This document shows positions 42,274-50,016 of a DNA stretch of 64,000 bases, one piece after another. The position numbers and the translations under genes are program-made. The stretch lies in contig PHBH01000010.1 of assembly GCA_002840535.1 (NCBI GenBank), forward strand, positions 1 to 64,000, in the 5' to 3' direction. The notes under the pieces were generated by a model. It made no database searches. It was not told where the DNA came from and worked only from the letters and a program-made list of their open reading frames with translations. Every line of letters begins with the position of its first letter. Positions within the stretch are counted from its first letter, which is position 1. Source of the DNA: Deltaproteobacteria bacterium HGW-Deltaproteobacteria-15 (GTDB lineage: Bacteria > Desulfobacterota > DSM-4660 > Desulfatiglandales > HGW-15).

Positions 42274-42394
42274 GGTTGCTGAAAAACGCCCATCTGCGGC
42301 GTTGCCCTCATCCTTCGTCGTTGCGACGTACTAATATGTACGCCTCACTCCTCAGGCTTTCGGGCGCCTTGCATCTGGACGTTTTTGAGCAACC
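42274..42394. repeat. GGTTGCTNAAAAA MITE-like element, copy 2
   Basis: 121 bases bounded by GGTTGCTGAAAAACG and CGTTTTTGAGCAACC. The internal CTTGCATCTGGACG matches, inverted, the CCAGATGCAAGGC of copy 1 at 13607-13690. It lies between tctB and tctA on the minus strand. Confidence 0.85.
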
Positions 42395-42416
42395 TACATG
42401 CATTGAGTTCACCCTC

Positions 42417-42890
42417 CTAGCCTTCAAACAAGGAACCCTCCGGGAATGAGAGCGCCAGCAGACGGATGAAAAGGTAGTATGAGACAAACGCAGTGACCAG
42501 GGCGATCACGATCGCGGTCAGCCATTTCGACCGATTCAGATACCAGATGGAAAAGACTATGTAGAGAAAGGCAGCAAGAGGCAACCCGAGAGGATTCATC
42601 AGGACGATGAAAACGGCGAGGCTTCCAAGGGTGACCAGGATCGTCCGGAGTCCCTGCCTGTCAGGCCATTTAATCGCGAGATCCACTCCCTTCAGGCTCC
42701 AGGACTTGAGTACAAGGGATACCCCGCAGATGAGAAGCAGAAAACCAACCACCATCGGAAAGGTGCGGGGCGGCAATTGATGCGCAGCCCCACCGGTAAT
42801 CGATATCGACGCAATCAGAATGAAGATGCCGAGAAGGGTGATGAAGACACCCACTCCGATATCGGCTGTTCTCTGGGTCTTCACAACCAC
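42417..42890 (-). CDS. tctB: Tripartite tricarboxylate transporter small subunit TctB
   Basis: 157 residues with four hydrophobic segments and the TctB feature LPPRTFPMVVGFLLLICGVSL. It partners the TctA encoded next. The start is preceded by a GGGAGGTGG ribosome site. Together with tctA and tctC it forms the second TTT importer of the window. Confidence 0.9.
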   Translation of the reverse strand: MVVKTQRTADIGVGVFITLLGIFILIASISITGGAAHQLPPRTFPMVVGFLLLICGVSLVLKSWSLKGVDLAIKWPDRQGLRTILVTLGSLAVFIVLMNPLGLPLAAFLYIVFSIWYLNRSKWLTAIVIALVTAFVSYYLFIRLLALSFPEGSLFEG

Positions 42891-43054
42891 CTCCCTGGTT
42901 CGTGGGTTCCTGTGGTTAACTCAGGACTTCGCAGGATATAATTCATACAGGAAACGCACATGATTTACCATTGTAAATCGAATTGCCATTCTGGCGACAG
43001 AAGACAGAAGTCAGGAGACAGCCTCCATTCGATGTTCGACGTTCAGGTGGCTTT

Positions 43055-44215
43055 TTATGGCTTGAGCTGAAGGATACGCTCCGAGATCGCATCGCCCATG
43101 TCGCTGCACGTCGAATTTCCTCCCATGTCGTAGGTGCGCACCTTGCCGGCTTCCAGGATATCCTCGCAGGCATGCTCCACTAGTTCCGCTGCCCGCTCCT
43201 CCCCAAGGTGCTCGAGCATGAGCTTGCCGGCGAGGATCGTGGCAATCGGGTTTGCCCTGTTGAACCCGCCGTGCTTGGGGGCCGAACCGTGAATCGGCTC
43301 AAACATGGATACGCCCGCCTTCCTATCCGGGTTGATGTTGCCGCCAGGCGCGAATCCCATGCCACCGACAGTGGCTGCGGCAAGATCGGAGATGATGTCT
43401 CCGAACATGTTTGGCGCAACGACCACCTGAAACCATTCGGGCCGTCTGACAAACCACATGGTGACCGCGTCTACTATCGCGGTGTCGAATTCGATAGAGG
43501 GATATTCCTTGGCCACCCGCTCAGCTGTCTCCATCCACAGCCCGTAAATCTTTGTGAGCACGTTTGCTTTGTGGACGACCGTCACCCGTGTGAGATGCTT
43601 CCGCTTGGCCAGCTCAAAGCCGTAACGGATTACTCGCTCCGCGCCCCGACCAGTGATTGCCCCGATCTGATAGGCGATCTGATCCTCCGGATCGATGTCG
43701 ATATCCACCTGAAACTTGGCTTTGTAGAGCGCGCGGCGCAGCTCCAGCAAATCCCGGTTCCGCCGCCCGGCGAAGCGGCCGCCCAGTCCGATGTAAAAAT
43801 CCTCGCTGTTTTCCCTCACCACATAGAAGTTGATGTCATGGGGCTTCTTGCCGGCTAACGGAGAGACGACTCCGCGCAGGAGTTTTGCGGGACGCAGGTT
43901 GATGTATTGATCGAAGTAGAAGCGCATCCAGAGGAGGGCCCCTGCCTGCTCGACCTGTTCCGGCACCCGCGGATCGCCAACCGCCCCAAAGTAGATCGCA
44001 TCGTGAGTGGCCAATTGGGCCATCTCCTCTTCGCTCATCAGGGTTGGCAGCCCCTTTCGATGCTTGAGCCAGTGCTCGGCGCCAAAAGGATATTCCTTCC
44101 ATTGCCAGGTGACGCCTGTCACTTCTGCAACAGCGTCCATGACCTTCCTGCCTTCACGCAGGACCTCGGGTCCTATGCCGTCTCCGGGAATCAAAGCGAC
44201 ACTTTGAACTGCCAT
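43055..44215 (-). CDS. Tartrate/isopropylmalate-type dehydrogenase (TtuC/LeuB-like)
   Basis: 386 residues of the isocitrate/isopropylmalate dehydrogenase family. N-terminal [14 protein letters not shown], substrate-loop arginines, Tyr in [14 protein letters not shown], metal-binding Asp in the [15 protein letters not shown] region, and GSAPKHGG near the C-terminus. It is longer than LeuB and lies in an operon with a TTT importer and an enolase-superfamily enzyme, so oxidation and decarboxylation of a tartrate- or malate-like hydroxyacid fits better than leucine synthesis. It is the first gene of the minus-strand operon, with a sigma-54-like promoter upstream and a PrpR-type activator divergent. 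Confidence 0.88.
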   Translation of the reverse strand: MAVQSVALIPGDGIGPEVLREGRKVMDAVAEVTGVTWQWKEYPFGAEHWLKHRKGLPTLMSEEEMAQLATHDAIYFGAVGDPRVPEQVEQAGALLWMRFYFDQYINLRPAKLLRGVVSPLAGKKPHDINFYVVRENSEDFYIGLGGRFAGRRNRDLLELRRALYKAKFQVDIDIDPEDQIAYQIGAITGRGAERVIRYGFELAKRKHLTRVTVVHKANVLTKIYGLWMETAERVAKEYPSIEFDTAIVDAVTMWFVRRPEWFQVVVAPNMFGDIISDLAAATVGGMGFAPGGNINPDRKAGVSMFEPIHGSAPKHGGFNRANPIATILAGKLMLEHLGEERAAELVEHACEDILEAGKVRTYDMGGNSTCSDMGDAISERILQLKP

Positions 44216-44259
44216 GGCGACCTCCTTTAGAGCCGAATCAAGGTTTTCTTTTCACTACG

Positions 44260-44275
44260 TTCAAAGCCCGTGCCA
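44260..44275 (-). promoter_or_regulatory. Sigma-54 (-24/-12) promoter candidate
   Basis: On the minus strand the sequence is TGGCACGGGCTTTGAA. The -24 block TGGCACG is exact and the -12 block is TTGAA against consensus TTGCA, with the correct four-base gap. It lies 45 bases before the start of the TtuC-like gene, and a sigma-54 activator gene is divergent. The one mismatch is at an important -12 position. Confidence 0.6.
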
Positions 44276-44357
44276 AGTTGATGATCAAAGGATTCATCGA
44301 CAAGTCGCTGAGATTTTAGAGTAATATTGAAAGATCCAGAGGGGAGTCTTTAAGGAT

Positions 44358-44385
44358 GTTGCTTTCTGTTGCAGAGTTGCGCAAC
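44358..44385. promoter_or_regulatory. GTTGC half-site array, candidate enhancer for the PrpR-type activator
   Basis: GTTGC occurs at 44358-44362 and 44368-44372, and the palindrome GTTGCGCAAC at 44376-44385. The first two are one helical turn apart. The array lies 83-110 bases upstream of the -24 box, the usual distance for sigma-54 enhancer sites. Confidence 0.5.
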
Positions 44386-44486
44386 AACGGCTACCATACG
44401 CGACATCTGAAATTCTTGTCGGCAGACTTCAGAGGACTCTGACCGGCCTGGCTCAGGAACCTGCTTTGAAGCGGATATGCAAGGTG

Positions 44487-44615
44487 TAACCCCTCCCGTC
44501 CTCCCCTTAACCTAAAGGGAGGAGAAAGAGTCGTCATCCCGCCGAGATCTTACCTCCTCTTGCAGGGGGAGACAGGCTCCCCCTCTTGGTTTAAGAGGGG
44601 GTCGGGGGGAGTTAT
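44487..44615. repeat. TAACCCCTCCCG MITE-like element, full copy 2
   Basis: 129 bases, same ends and same two hairpin halves as 38321-38412 (TAACCCCTCCCGTCCTCCCC at the left, GAGGGGGTCGGGGGGAGTTA at the right) but with about 35 extra bases between them. Both copies have the same orientation. Confidence 0.85.
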
Positions 44616-44658
44616 GAAGGCTTGGAGGGAAAGGCATTCCTTTGCAACAGGAGGTGTT

Positions 44659-46539
44659 ATGGGAATTGTTTTCTTTGCACCCGACAACGAGAACGCCGGT
44701 ACATTTCGCCAGGTACTCGGCACTCATGCTGAAAATGTTCAGGTGGTCGAGGCCCTGCTCAATGCTGCCATCCCCGTTGCCAGCAGACTCGAGGAGGAGG
44801 GGGCAGAGGTTTTCGTCGCACGCGGCGGAACCGCCATGCTGCTGAGAAATAGAGGCATCAAGAGTCCTGTTGTCGAAATCCACATGACGAGCGCAGACAT
44901 GGTGGATGCCTTGGCCGAGGCAAAGCGGAGGACGGGATCGGACAACCCCCACATTGCCGTGGTTGCATTTCCCGAGATGGTTCAGGACCTGCTCCAATTC
45001 CTTCCATTCCTGAATCTGAGACTCACCTCCTATACGCTCGCCTCCGAGGAGGATGCGGGTCCTTTTGTGTCGAAGGCAATGGAGGACGGGGCCCAGGTTC
45101 TCATCGGGGGCGCCATTACGGTCAGGATTGCACAGGAAAGGGGTCTTCCTGCAGTCCTGCTGAGGTCGGGCGAGGCATCGATCCGGCTGGCCCTCGAGGA
45201 GGCGCAGCGCATCGTATATGCCCGGAGGCTCGAGGCCCACCGAAGCAACGAACTCAAGGCCATGCTGGAATACGCCTACGAAGGGATCATTGCAGTCAAC
45301 AGTGAGGGTCGTGTAACGGTGTTCAACCCGGTTGCCGAGTCGGTGACGGGAATCCGGCAGGAAGAGGCGCTGGGACGTCCGGCCGATCACGTCCTTTCCT
45401 CCATCAGCTTCGAGGAGGTCCTGCACAGCGGCAGCCAGGACATTGGAGAGATTCTGGACTTCGGCCATTCCAAGGTCATGGTGAATCGCATTCCGATCCG
45501 AGTGGGCGGGGAGGTAGTCGGGGCGGTGGCTACCTTTCAGGACATCACGAAGATCCAGACCATGGAGGAAAGGATCCGCCGCGAGATTTACAGCCAGGGA
45601 CACGCGGCGAAGTTTTCTTTTGGAGACATATGCGGGAGCAGTCCGTCACTGATGGAAGCGATCCAGGTGGCAAGACAATACGCCTGTGTGGATTCCACAG
45701 TGCTGATTCATGGGGAAACGGGCGTGGGGAAGGAGCTCTTTGCTCAAAGCATCCACACGGCCGGCAACAGGTGCAACGGCCCCTTTGTGGCCGTGAACTG
45801 TGCGGCCTTGCCGGAAACGCTGCTCGAGAGCGAGCTGTTCGGGTACGTGGAAGGGGCCTTCACCGGGGCGCGGAGAAAAGGGAAACCGGGCCTGTTCGAG
45901 CTTGCCCACCACGGAACCATTTTTCTCGATGAAGTCTCCGAGATCCCCCTGAGCCTCCAGGGAAGGATGCTTCGCGTCCTGCAGGAGCGCGAAGTGATAC
46001 GTCTGGGCCACGACCGCGTGATCCCGGTCGATGTTCGCGTCCTCTGCGCGACGAACAGGGACGTGCACCTTCTTGTAGAAGAAGGGAGCTTCCGCAGGGA
46101 CCTTTACTGGAGACTGAACGTACTTGGTCTTTTCATCCCGCCGCTGAGGGAAAGGCAAGGGGACATCGTTCCATTGATGGAGCACTTTCTCGGCGGTCTT
46201 TCTGCGCCCGGGAGCAAAGCGTTTGCGCTTGCAGAGGACGCTTTTTCCTTTCTAATCCATTACCAATGGCCGGGCAACGTGCGCGAACTGAAGAACCTTT
46301 GCGAAAGGCTGATCGTCGTGCATGCGGGAAAGGGTGTGGACGCGGCCGCGTTGTCCCGCTTAATGGAATACTGCGAGCCGGCAGGTGCTCTTTGCAGGGG
46401 GTCGATGGGAATGAAGGATATTGAAGGCGCCATAGCGCAGGCCGGAGGGAAAATGAGCAAAGCCGCTGAGATCCTCGGCATTCACAGGGCAACCTTGTGG
46501 CGAAAACGCAAACGCCGTTCCCCGCAGAGTGACCGTTGA
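44659..46539 (+). CDS. PrpR-type sigma-54-dependent transcriptional activator
   Basis: 626 residues from the ATG at 44659, which has ACAGGAGG seven bases before; longer frames run back into the repeat element. Residues 1 to about 190 are a PrpR_N sensory domain. About 205-310 are a PAS domain (MLEYAYEGIIAVNSEGRVTV). About 330-560 are the AAA+ domain, with Walker A GETGVGKE, the sigma-54 contact loop GAFTGA and arginine-finger region FRRDLYWRLNV. A Fis-type helix-turn-helix closes the protein (MSKAAEILGIHRATLWRKRK). It should activate the divergent hydroxyacid operon from the GTTGC array when its carboxylate ligand is present. Confidence 0.94.
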   Translation: MGIVFFAPDNENAGTFRQVLGTHAENVQVVEALLNAAIPVASRLEEEGAEVFVARGGTAMLLRNRGIKSPVVEIHMTSADMVDALAEAKRRTGSDNPHIAVVAFPEMVQDLLQFLPFLNLRLTSYTLASEEDAGPFVSKAMEDGAQVLIGGAITVRIAQERGLPAVLLRSGEASIRLALEEAQRIVYARRLEAHRSNELKAMLEYAYEGIIAVNSEGRVTVFNPVAESVTGIRQEEALGRPADHVLSSISFEEVLHSGSQDIGEILDFGHSKVMVNRIPIRVGGEVVGAVATFQDITKIQTMEERIRREIYSQGHAAKFSFGDICGSSPSLMEAIQVARQYACVDSTVLIHGETGVGKELFAQSIHTAGNRCNGPFVAVNCAALPETLLESELFGYVEGAFTGARRKGKPGLFELAHHGTIFLDEVSEIPLSLQGRMLRVLQEREVIRLGHDRVIPVDVRVLCATNRDVHLLVEEGSFRRDLYWRLNVLGLFIPPLRERQGDIVPLMEHFLGGLSAPGSKAFALAEDAFSFLIHYQWPGNVRELKNLCERLIVVHAGKGVDAAALSRLMEYCEPAGALCRGSMGMKDIEGAIAQAGGKMSKAAEILGIHRATLWRKRKRRSPQSDR

Positions 46540-46594
46540 GCGGGGAACGCTTCGAGTGTCGTGTCTCACAAAAAGATTGATCTGAGCGATCAAC

Positions 46595-46957
46595 CTATTC
46601 TTTTTCACTCAGAAGGGATTTCACTATGTCCAGAAGCTCATAAGCATCGAACGGTTTCGCCAGGCATGCCGTGGCGCCGTTCCCGAGCAAATCCTGAAAG
46701 GGCCCATCGCCGGTGACTACCAGGATTGGAATAGAGGGGTATCTTGCCCGGATCAGCCTGGCCAGTTCCAGTCCATCCATTTGCGGCATCCTGTAATCCG
46801 TAATGATGAGATCGCAGTGATGCTGCTCCATATGCCGGAGCGCCGCGGATCCACTTTTTGTGGTGCGGATCGCATAGTCCCTGGTCAGCAGAGTCCAGGC
46901 CAATAAACGCCTTACAGACTTCTCGTCATCTACGATAAGAATGTTTTTCTTTTCCAT
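46595..46957 (-). CDS. Single-domain response regulator (CheY-like receiver)
   Basis: 120 residues from the ATG at 46957 (AAGGAGGG site); the frame extends upstream without a ribosome site. It is a bare receiver domain: acidic pair in ILIVDDEKSV, phospho-Asp in LIITDYRMPQMDG, Thr in LVVTGDG and Lys in CLAKPFDAYE. It has no output domain, so it must act on a partner protein or in a phosphorelay. No kinase is adjacent; the orphan kinases at 10421 and 59172 are possible partners. It is divergent from the XRE regulator gene. Confidence 0.93.
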   Translation of the reverse strand: MEKKNILIVDDEKSVRRLLAWTLLTRDYAIRTTKSGSAALRHMEQHHCDLIITDYRMPQMDGLELARLIRARYPSIPILVVTGDGPFQDLLGNGATACLAKPFDAYELLDIVKSLLSEKE

Positions 46958-47071
46958 TCCGAACCCTCCTTTTGCAACCAGAAGGATATATGAACTATCG
47001 ACAAAATACAACCAAGAGTTGTTAGACTTGCAGCGTCTTTTATGTGATAGCAATCCAACTACATAAATTGG

Positions 47072-47476
47072 ATGGCGCCTTTGATAGATAAAGAGATCGG
47101 ACGAAGAATCAAATTATTACGGAAGAGCAAGGGATTTTCCCAGATCGAACTGGCAGGGAAGATAGGCGTCTCTTTTCAGCAGATACAGAAATATGAGAAG
47201 GGATCCACCAGGATTTCAGTTGCCCGCCTGCAGGAGATTGCCCATGCAATCGGCGTGAATATCGCCATTTTTTTTGAGGAAGGAGGAACCGTTCTCAAAG
47301 TAACGGACAAGGGCCGGGAATACAGATCCGAAGGGGATTTGCCCCATGTGTTTCCACCCCTCGAACCGGAAGAGAGGGTCCTCCTCAGGTTTTTCCGCCG
47401 GATCGAAAACAAAAATATCAGGGAAAGCATCATCAAACAGCTGAAAGGGATCGTGCAACTGCAGAACGGAAAATAG
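47072..47476 (+). CDS. XRE-family helix-turn-helix regulator
   Basis: 134 residues with a Cro/CI-type helix-turn-helix at about 10-65 (RRIKLLRKSKGFSQIELAGK, then IGVSFQQIQKYEKGST) and a short C-terminal region with a helix of dimerising character (IENKNIRESIIKQLKGIVQ). No ribosome site precedes the ATG, so the message may be leaderless or start elsewhere. It ends 17 bases before radC and probably shares its transcript. The 114-base divergent gap has CAAC-N5-GTTG and TATGT...ACATA inverted repeats that could be its operator. Confidence 0.88.
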   Translation: MAPLIDKEIGRRIKLLRKSKGFSQIELAGKIGVSFQQIQKYEKGSTRISVARLQEIAHAIGVNIAIFFEEGGTVLKVTDKGREYRSEGDLPHVFPPLEPEERVLLRFFRRIENKNIRESIIKQLKGIVQLQNGK

Positions 47477-47493
47477 AAGACTCTGGCGAGGTC

Positions 47494-48159
47494 TTGGGCC
47501 TTTTGAAAAGGATTAAAGACATTCCGGATTTCGATCGGCCACGGGAGAAACTGGCGGCCAAGGGGCCGGAAGCCCTTTCCGACACGGAGCTCCTGGTGGT
47601 TCTCCTTGGCAGTGGAGTAAGAGGAAGAAATGTTTTCCAAGTGGCGCGTTCCATTCTCAAGAAACTTGGAACCAACGGGCAGCGGTTGGAAATCTCGAAA
47701 CTGATTTCGATAGAGGGCATTGGGGTCGCCAAGGCGTGTCAAATCCTGGCTTCTTTTGAATTTGCCAGGAGAAGATTGCAGGAGGGGACAATAATCCGGA
47801 ATACCCATGACCTCCTTCCCCTGATCTCCTATATCGCAGACAAGAAACAAGAGTATTTCCTCTGCATCTCCTTGAATGGAGCCAATGAGATCATAGGAAA
47901 TCGAGTGATCACCGTAGGTCTTCTGAACAAAAACCAGATCCATCCCAGGGAGGTTTTTGTAGATGCCATCACGGATAGGGCTGCCTCGGTAATCCTGGCA
48001 CACAACCACCCCTCAGGCGTACTGAGTCCAAGTCCTGACGATATCCTCGCAACTCGACAACTGGTGGATGCAGGCAGGATACTTGGAATCTCGGTCCTGG
48101 ATCATATTATCATCGCCAGAAAAGGGTTTATTTCGTTGAAAGAAAAGGGTTATCTTTAG
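47494..48159 (+). CDS. radC: RadC family JAMM/JAB-domain protein
   Basis: 221 residues. A helix-hairpin-helix region with the RadC opening (IKDIPDFDRPREKLAAKGPEA, of which REKL is most conserved) is followed by the JAB/MPN domain with metal motif VILAHNHPSG and the later Asp in SPSPDD. RadC proteins are linked to DNA repair and recombination, but their true activity is unsettled. The start is TTG (47494, alternative 47503); no ATG fits. The upstream XRE regulator is probably in the same operon. Confidence 0.93.
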   Translation: MGLLKRIKDIPDFDRPREKLAAKGPEALSDTELLVVLLGSGVRGRNVFQVARSILKKLGTNGQRLEISKLISIEGIGVAKACQILASFEFARRRLQEGTIIRNTHDLLPLISYIADKKQEYFLCISLNGANEIIGNRVITVGLLNKNQIHPREVFVDAITDRAASVILAHNHPSGVLSPSPDDILATRQLVDAGRILGISVLDHIIIARKGFISLKEKGYL

Positions 48160-48301
48160 CAACGTTGTTGGATCGGAAAGGGGTCCCATATCCCGCTGCC
48201 GTGCTGTCGACAAGATTGTACCGCCCTTGTCCGGCTCGCCCGCGCCAAGTGGCTGTACCGTAGACATCCAACAGCAAACAGTCCGGTGAAAGGATTTCCT
48301 G

Positions 48302-49000
48302 ATGCCAAAAAAAGAAACGACCCGCACTCCATCGTGTTCCTCCTGCAAGGTGGAGACACGCCAACGCATCTGTTATACCGGAGAAGGGAAGAGCTCAAAG
48401 GGGTGTCCGACCCTCACACGGAAAGAGGTCCTGGAAGAAGCGAACCGGGAGTACGATTCGCCCGAAATCCATGAGTTTGCCCTGCAGGCTTCCAGGCAGG
48501 AGGCCTCATGCTACGCCAACCGCCACGAGCGACCCTACGTCATGCAGCCCACAAAGACGCGGATTGTCGAGATCTGCGAGTTTGCCCAAAAGATGAAGTA
48601 CAGGCGCATCGGGCTGGCCTTCTGCATCGGTCTCGCCCAAGAGGCAGGAATCGTAGAAGAGATCTTCAAAAGCCACGGGCTCGAGGTGGTCTCCGTTCTC
48701 TGCAAGGCGGGAAGGACTTCCAAGGACAGGCTCGGGATCGCGAAGGAGGACAAGATCTTCCAGGACACGGACGAGTCCATGTGCAATCCCATTTTCCAGG
48801 CCAAGGTCCTGAACAACGAGAAGACCGAGTTCAACGTGCTTCTCGGCCTCTGCGTGGGGCATGACTCCCTTTTCTTCAAATATGCCGAAGCCCCCACTAC
48901 GGTCCTTGCGGTGAAAGACCGTGTTACCGGCCACAACCCCCTGGCGGCCATTTATCTGTCAAACTCCTATTACAAGAAGCTCAACACCCCAGGGAAGTGA
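48302..49000 (+). CDS. DUF1847 cysteine-rich protein
   Basis: 232 residues matching the DUF1847 family of unknown function found mostly in anaerobes. The N-terminus has a putative metal or Fe-S site: Cys12, Cys15, Cys24 and Cys35 (SCSSCKVETRQRICY, then KGCP). Further Cys residues are in LAFCIGLAQEAG, VSVLCKAG, SMCNPI and LGLCVGHD, and the last of these resembles a catalytic loop. The protein is soluble with no signal peptide. It could be an Fe-S oxidoreductase or hydrolase; no function is known. It stands alone in its direction group. Confidence 0.88.
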   Translation: MPKKETTRTPSCSSCKVETRQRICYTGEGKSSKGCPTLTRKEVLEEANREYDSPEIHEFALQASRQEASCYANRHERPYVMQPTKTRIVEICEFAQKMKYRRIGLAFCIGLAQEAGIVEEIFKSHGLEVVSVLCKAGRTSKDRLGIAKEDKIFQDTDESMCNPIFQAKVLNNEKTEFNVLLGLCVGHDSLFFKYAEAPTTVLAVKDRVTGHNPLAAIYLSNSYYKKLNTPGK

Positions 49001-49170
49001 GCGTGTGTAGATGGGTAGACCCGGCGGATCTGCAATCGGTCGATGTTCCGACCAAAGGGATCTGCCATAGATGCTGACGCAAGCGGGGCCGACCCGGGGT
49101 CCGGCAGCGAGACGGCGGAAGTGTCCAATGTCAATGTCCCCGACTTCAGCATACGTTTCTAGGAGAAGAG

Positions 49171-49968
49171 ATGAAAACAATCGGAATATTTCTTGCAGTA
49201 CTTCTTACCGGCCTCACCCAACCGGTTGCGGCTGATGGACTGAGCGGAAAAGAAATCATAGAGATTCACAAGAAAAGACATACGGTCAGGAGCGCTGCGG
49301 ACGAGGTGGTAATGCTGCTCGTGGATGAATCCGGCAATAAGAAGGTTCGGACGCTGCGGCGCTTTGCCAAGCAGTTTGAAGACGGTCTCAGCCGCACGAT
49401 GATCGTCTTTAAGGAACCCAAAGATCTTGAGGGGACCGCCCTTTTGACATGGGAGCTGGGTGACGGCCGACACAAGCAGTGGCTGTACCTGCCCGGGCAA
49501 ACCGCCCTGCAACTGATCGCCGAACGGGGAAAACGAAGTGCTTTCATGGGAAGCGATTTTACCTATGAAGACCTTCAGCCCGACGCCGTCGAGGATTATA
49601 TCTATTCGGAGCCGAAAAGCGAGTCCGTCGAAGGCGCCGACTGTTTTGTGATTGAAGTCGTGCCGGCAACCGAAGAGAAGAGGAAGGAAAGTACTTACGG
49701 TAAACGGGTGGTCTGGATTAGAAAGGATATCTTCTTTGCTGTGAAGATGGAGTATTACGACCGGAACAACCGGCACATCAAGACCCAGATCAATCAGGGA
49801 TTGATCAATGTCGAAGGCGACATCTGGTTCTCTGAAAAGGTACTCATGGAAACCCTCAAAACCGGTCACAAAACGCTCATGGGGGTGAAGAAAAAGCAGA
49901 TCAACATCCCCCTGGAAGACGGCATGTTCACCGAAAAATACATCCTGTCAGGCCGGCATGCATCATGA
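49171..49968 (+). CDS. LolA-like outer-membrane lipoprotein-sorting family protein
   Basis: 265 residues with a signal peptide (TIGIFLAVLLTGLTQPVAADG) and the LolA-like fold seen in proteins encoded beside MMPL/RND exporters (KHGKRVVWIRKD-type region VVWIRKDIFFAVKMEYYD, and DLEGTALLTWELGDG). It lies in the periplasm and probably hands a lipid or lipoprotein cargo across to the outer membrane. It is 48 bases upstream of the MMPL transporter and forms an export operon with it and the beta-barrel protein. Confidence 0.88.
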   Translation: MKTIGIFLAVLLTGLTQPVAADGLSGKEIIEIHKKRHTVRSAADEVVMLLVDESGNKKVRTLRRFAKQFEDGLSRTMIVFKEPKDLEGTALLTWELGDGRHKQWLYLPGQTALQLIAERGKRSAFMGSDFTYEDLQPDAVEDYIYSEPKSESVEGADCFVIEVVPATEEKRKESTYGKRVVWIRKDIFFAVKMEYYDRNNRHIKTQINQGLINVEGDIWFSEKVLMETLKTGHKTLMGVKKKQINIPLEDGMFTEKYILSGRHAS

Positions 49969-50016
49969 TTCCTCACCTCCGGCGGAAAATACTCAGAAGA
50001 AGCCAGGAATGATGTC

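Larger units (their letters stand above)
44216..44658. other. Divergent control region between the hydroxyacid operon and its sigma-54 activator
   Basis: 443 bases without a gene. From left to right: the sigma-54-like promoter for the minus-strand operon (44260-44275), GTTGC half-sites (44358-44385), and a MITE-like element (44487-44615) ending 43 bases before the activator start. Confidence 0.7.

Noticed and set aside
43055..44215. Leucine biosynthesis LeuB
   Set aside because: No leuA, leuC or leuD is nearby, and the operon contains a TTT importer and an enolase-superfamily enzyme, so a catabolic TtuC-like role fits better.
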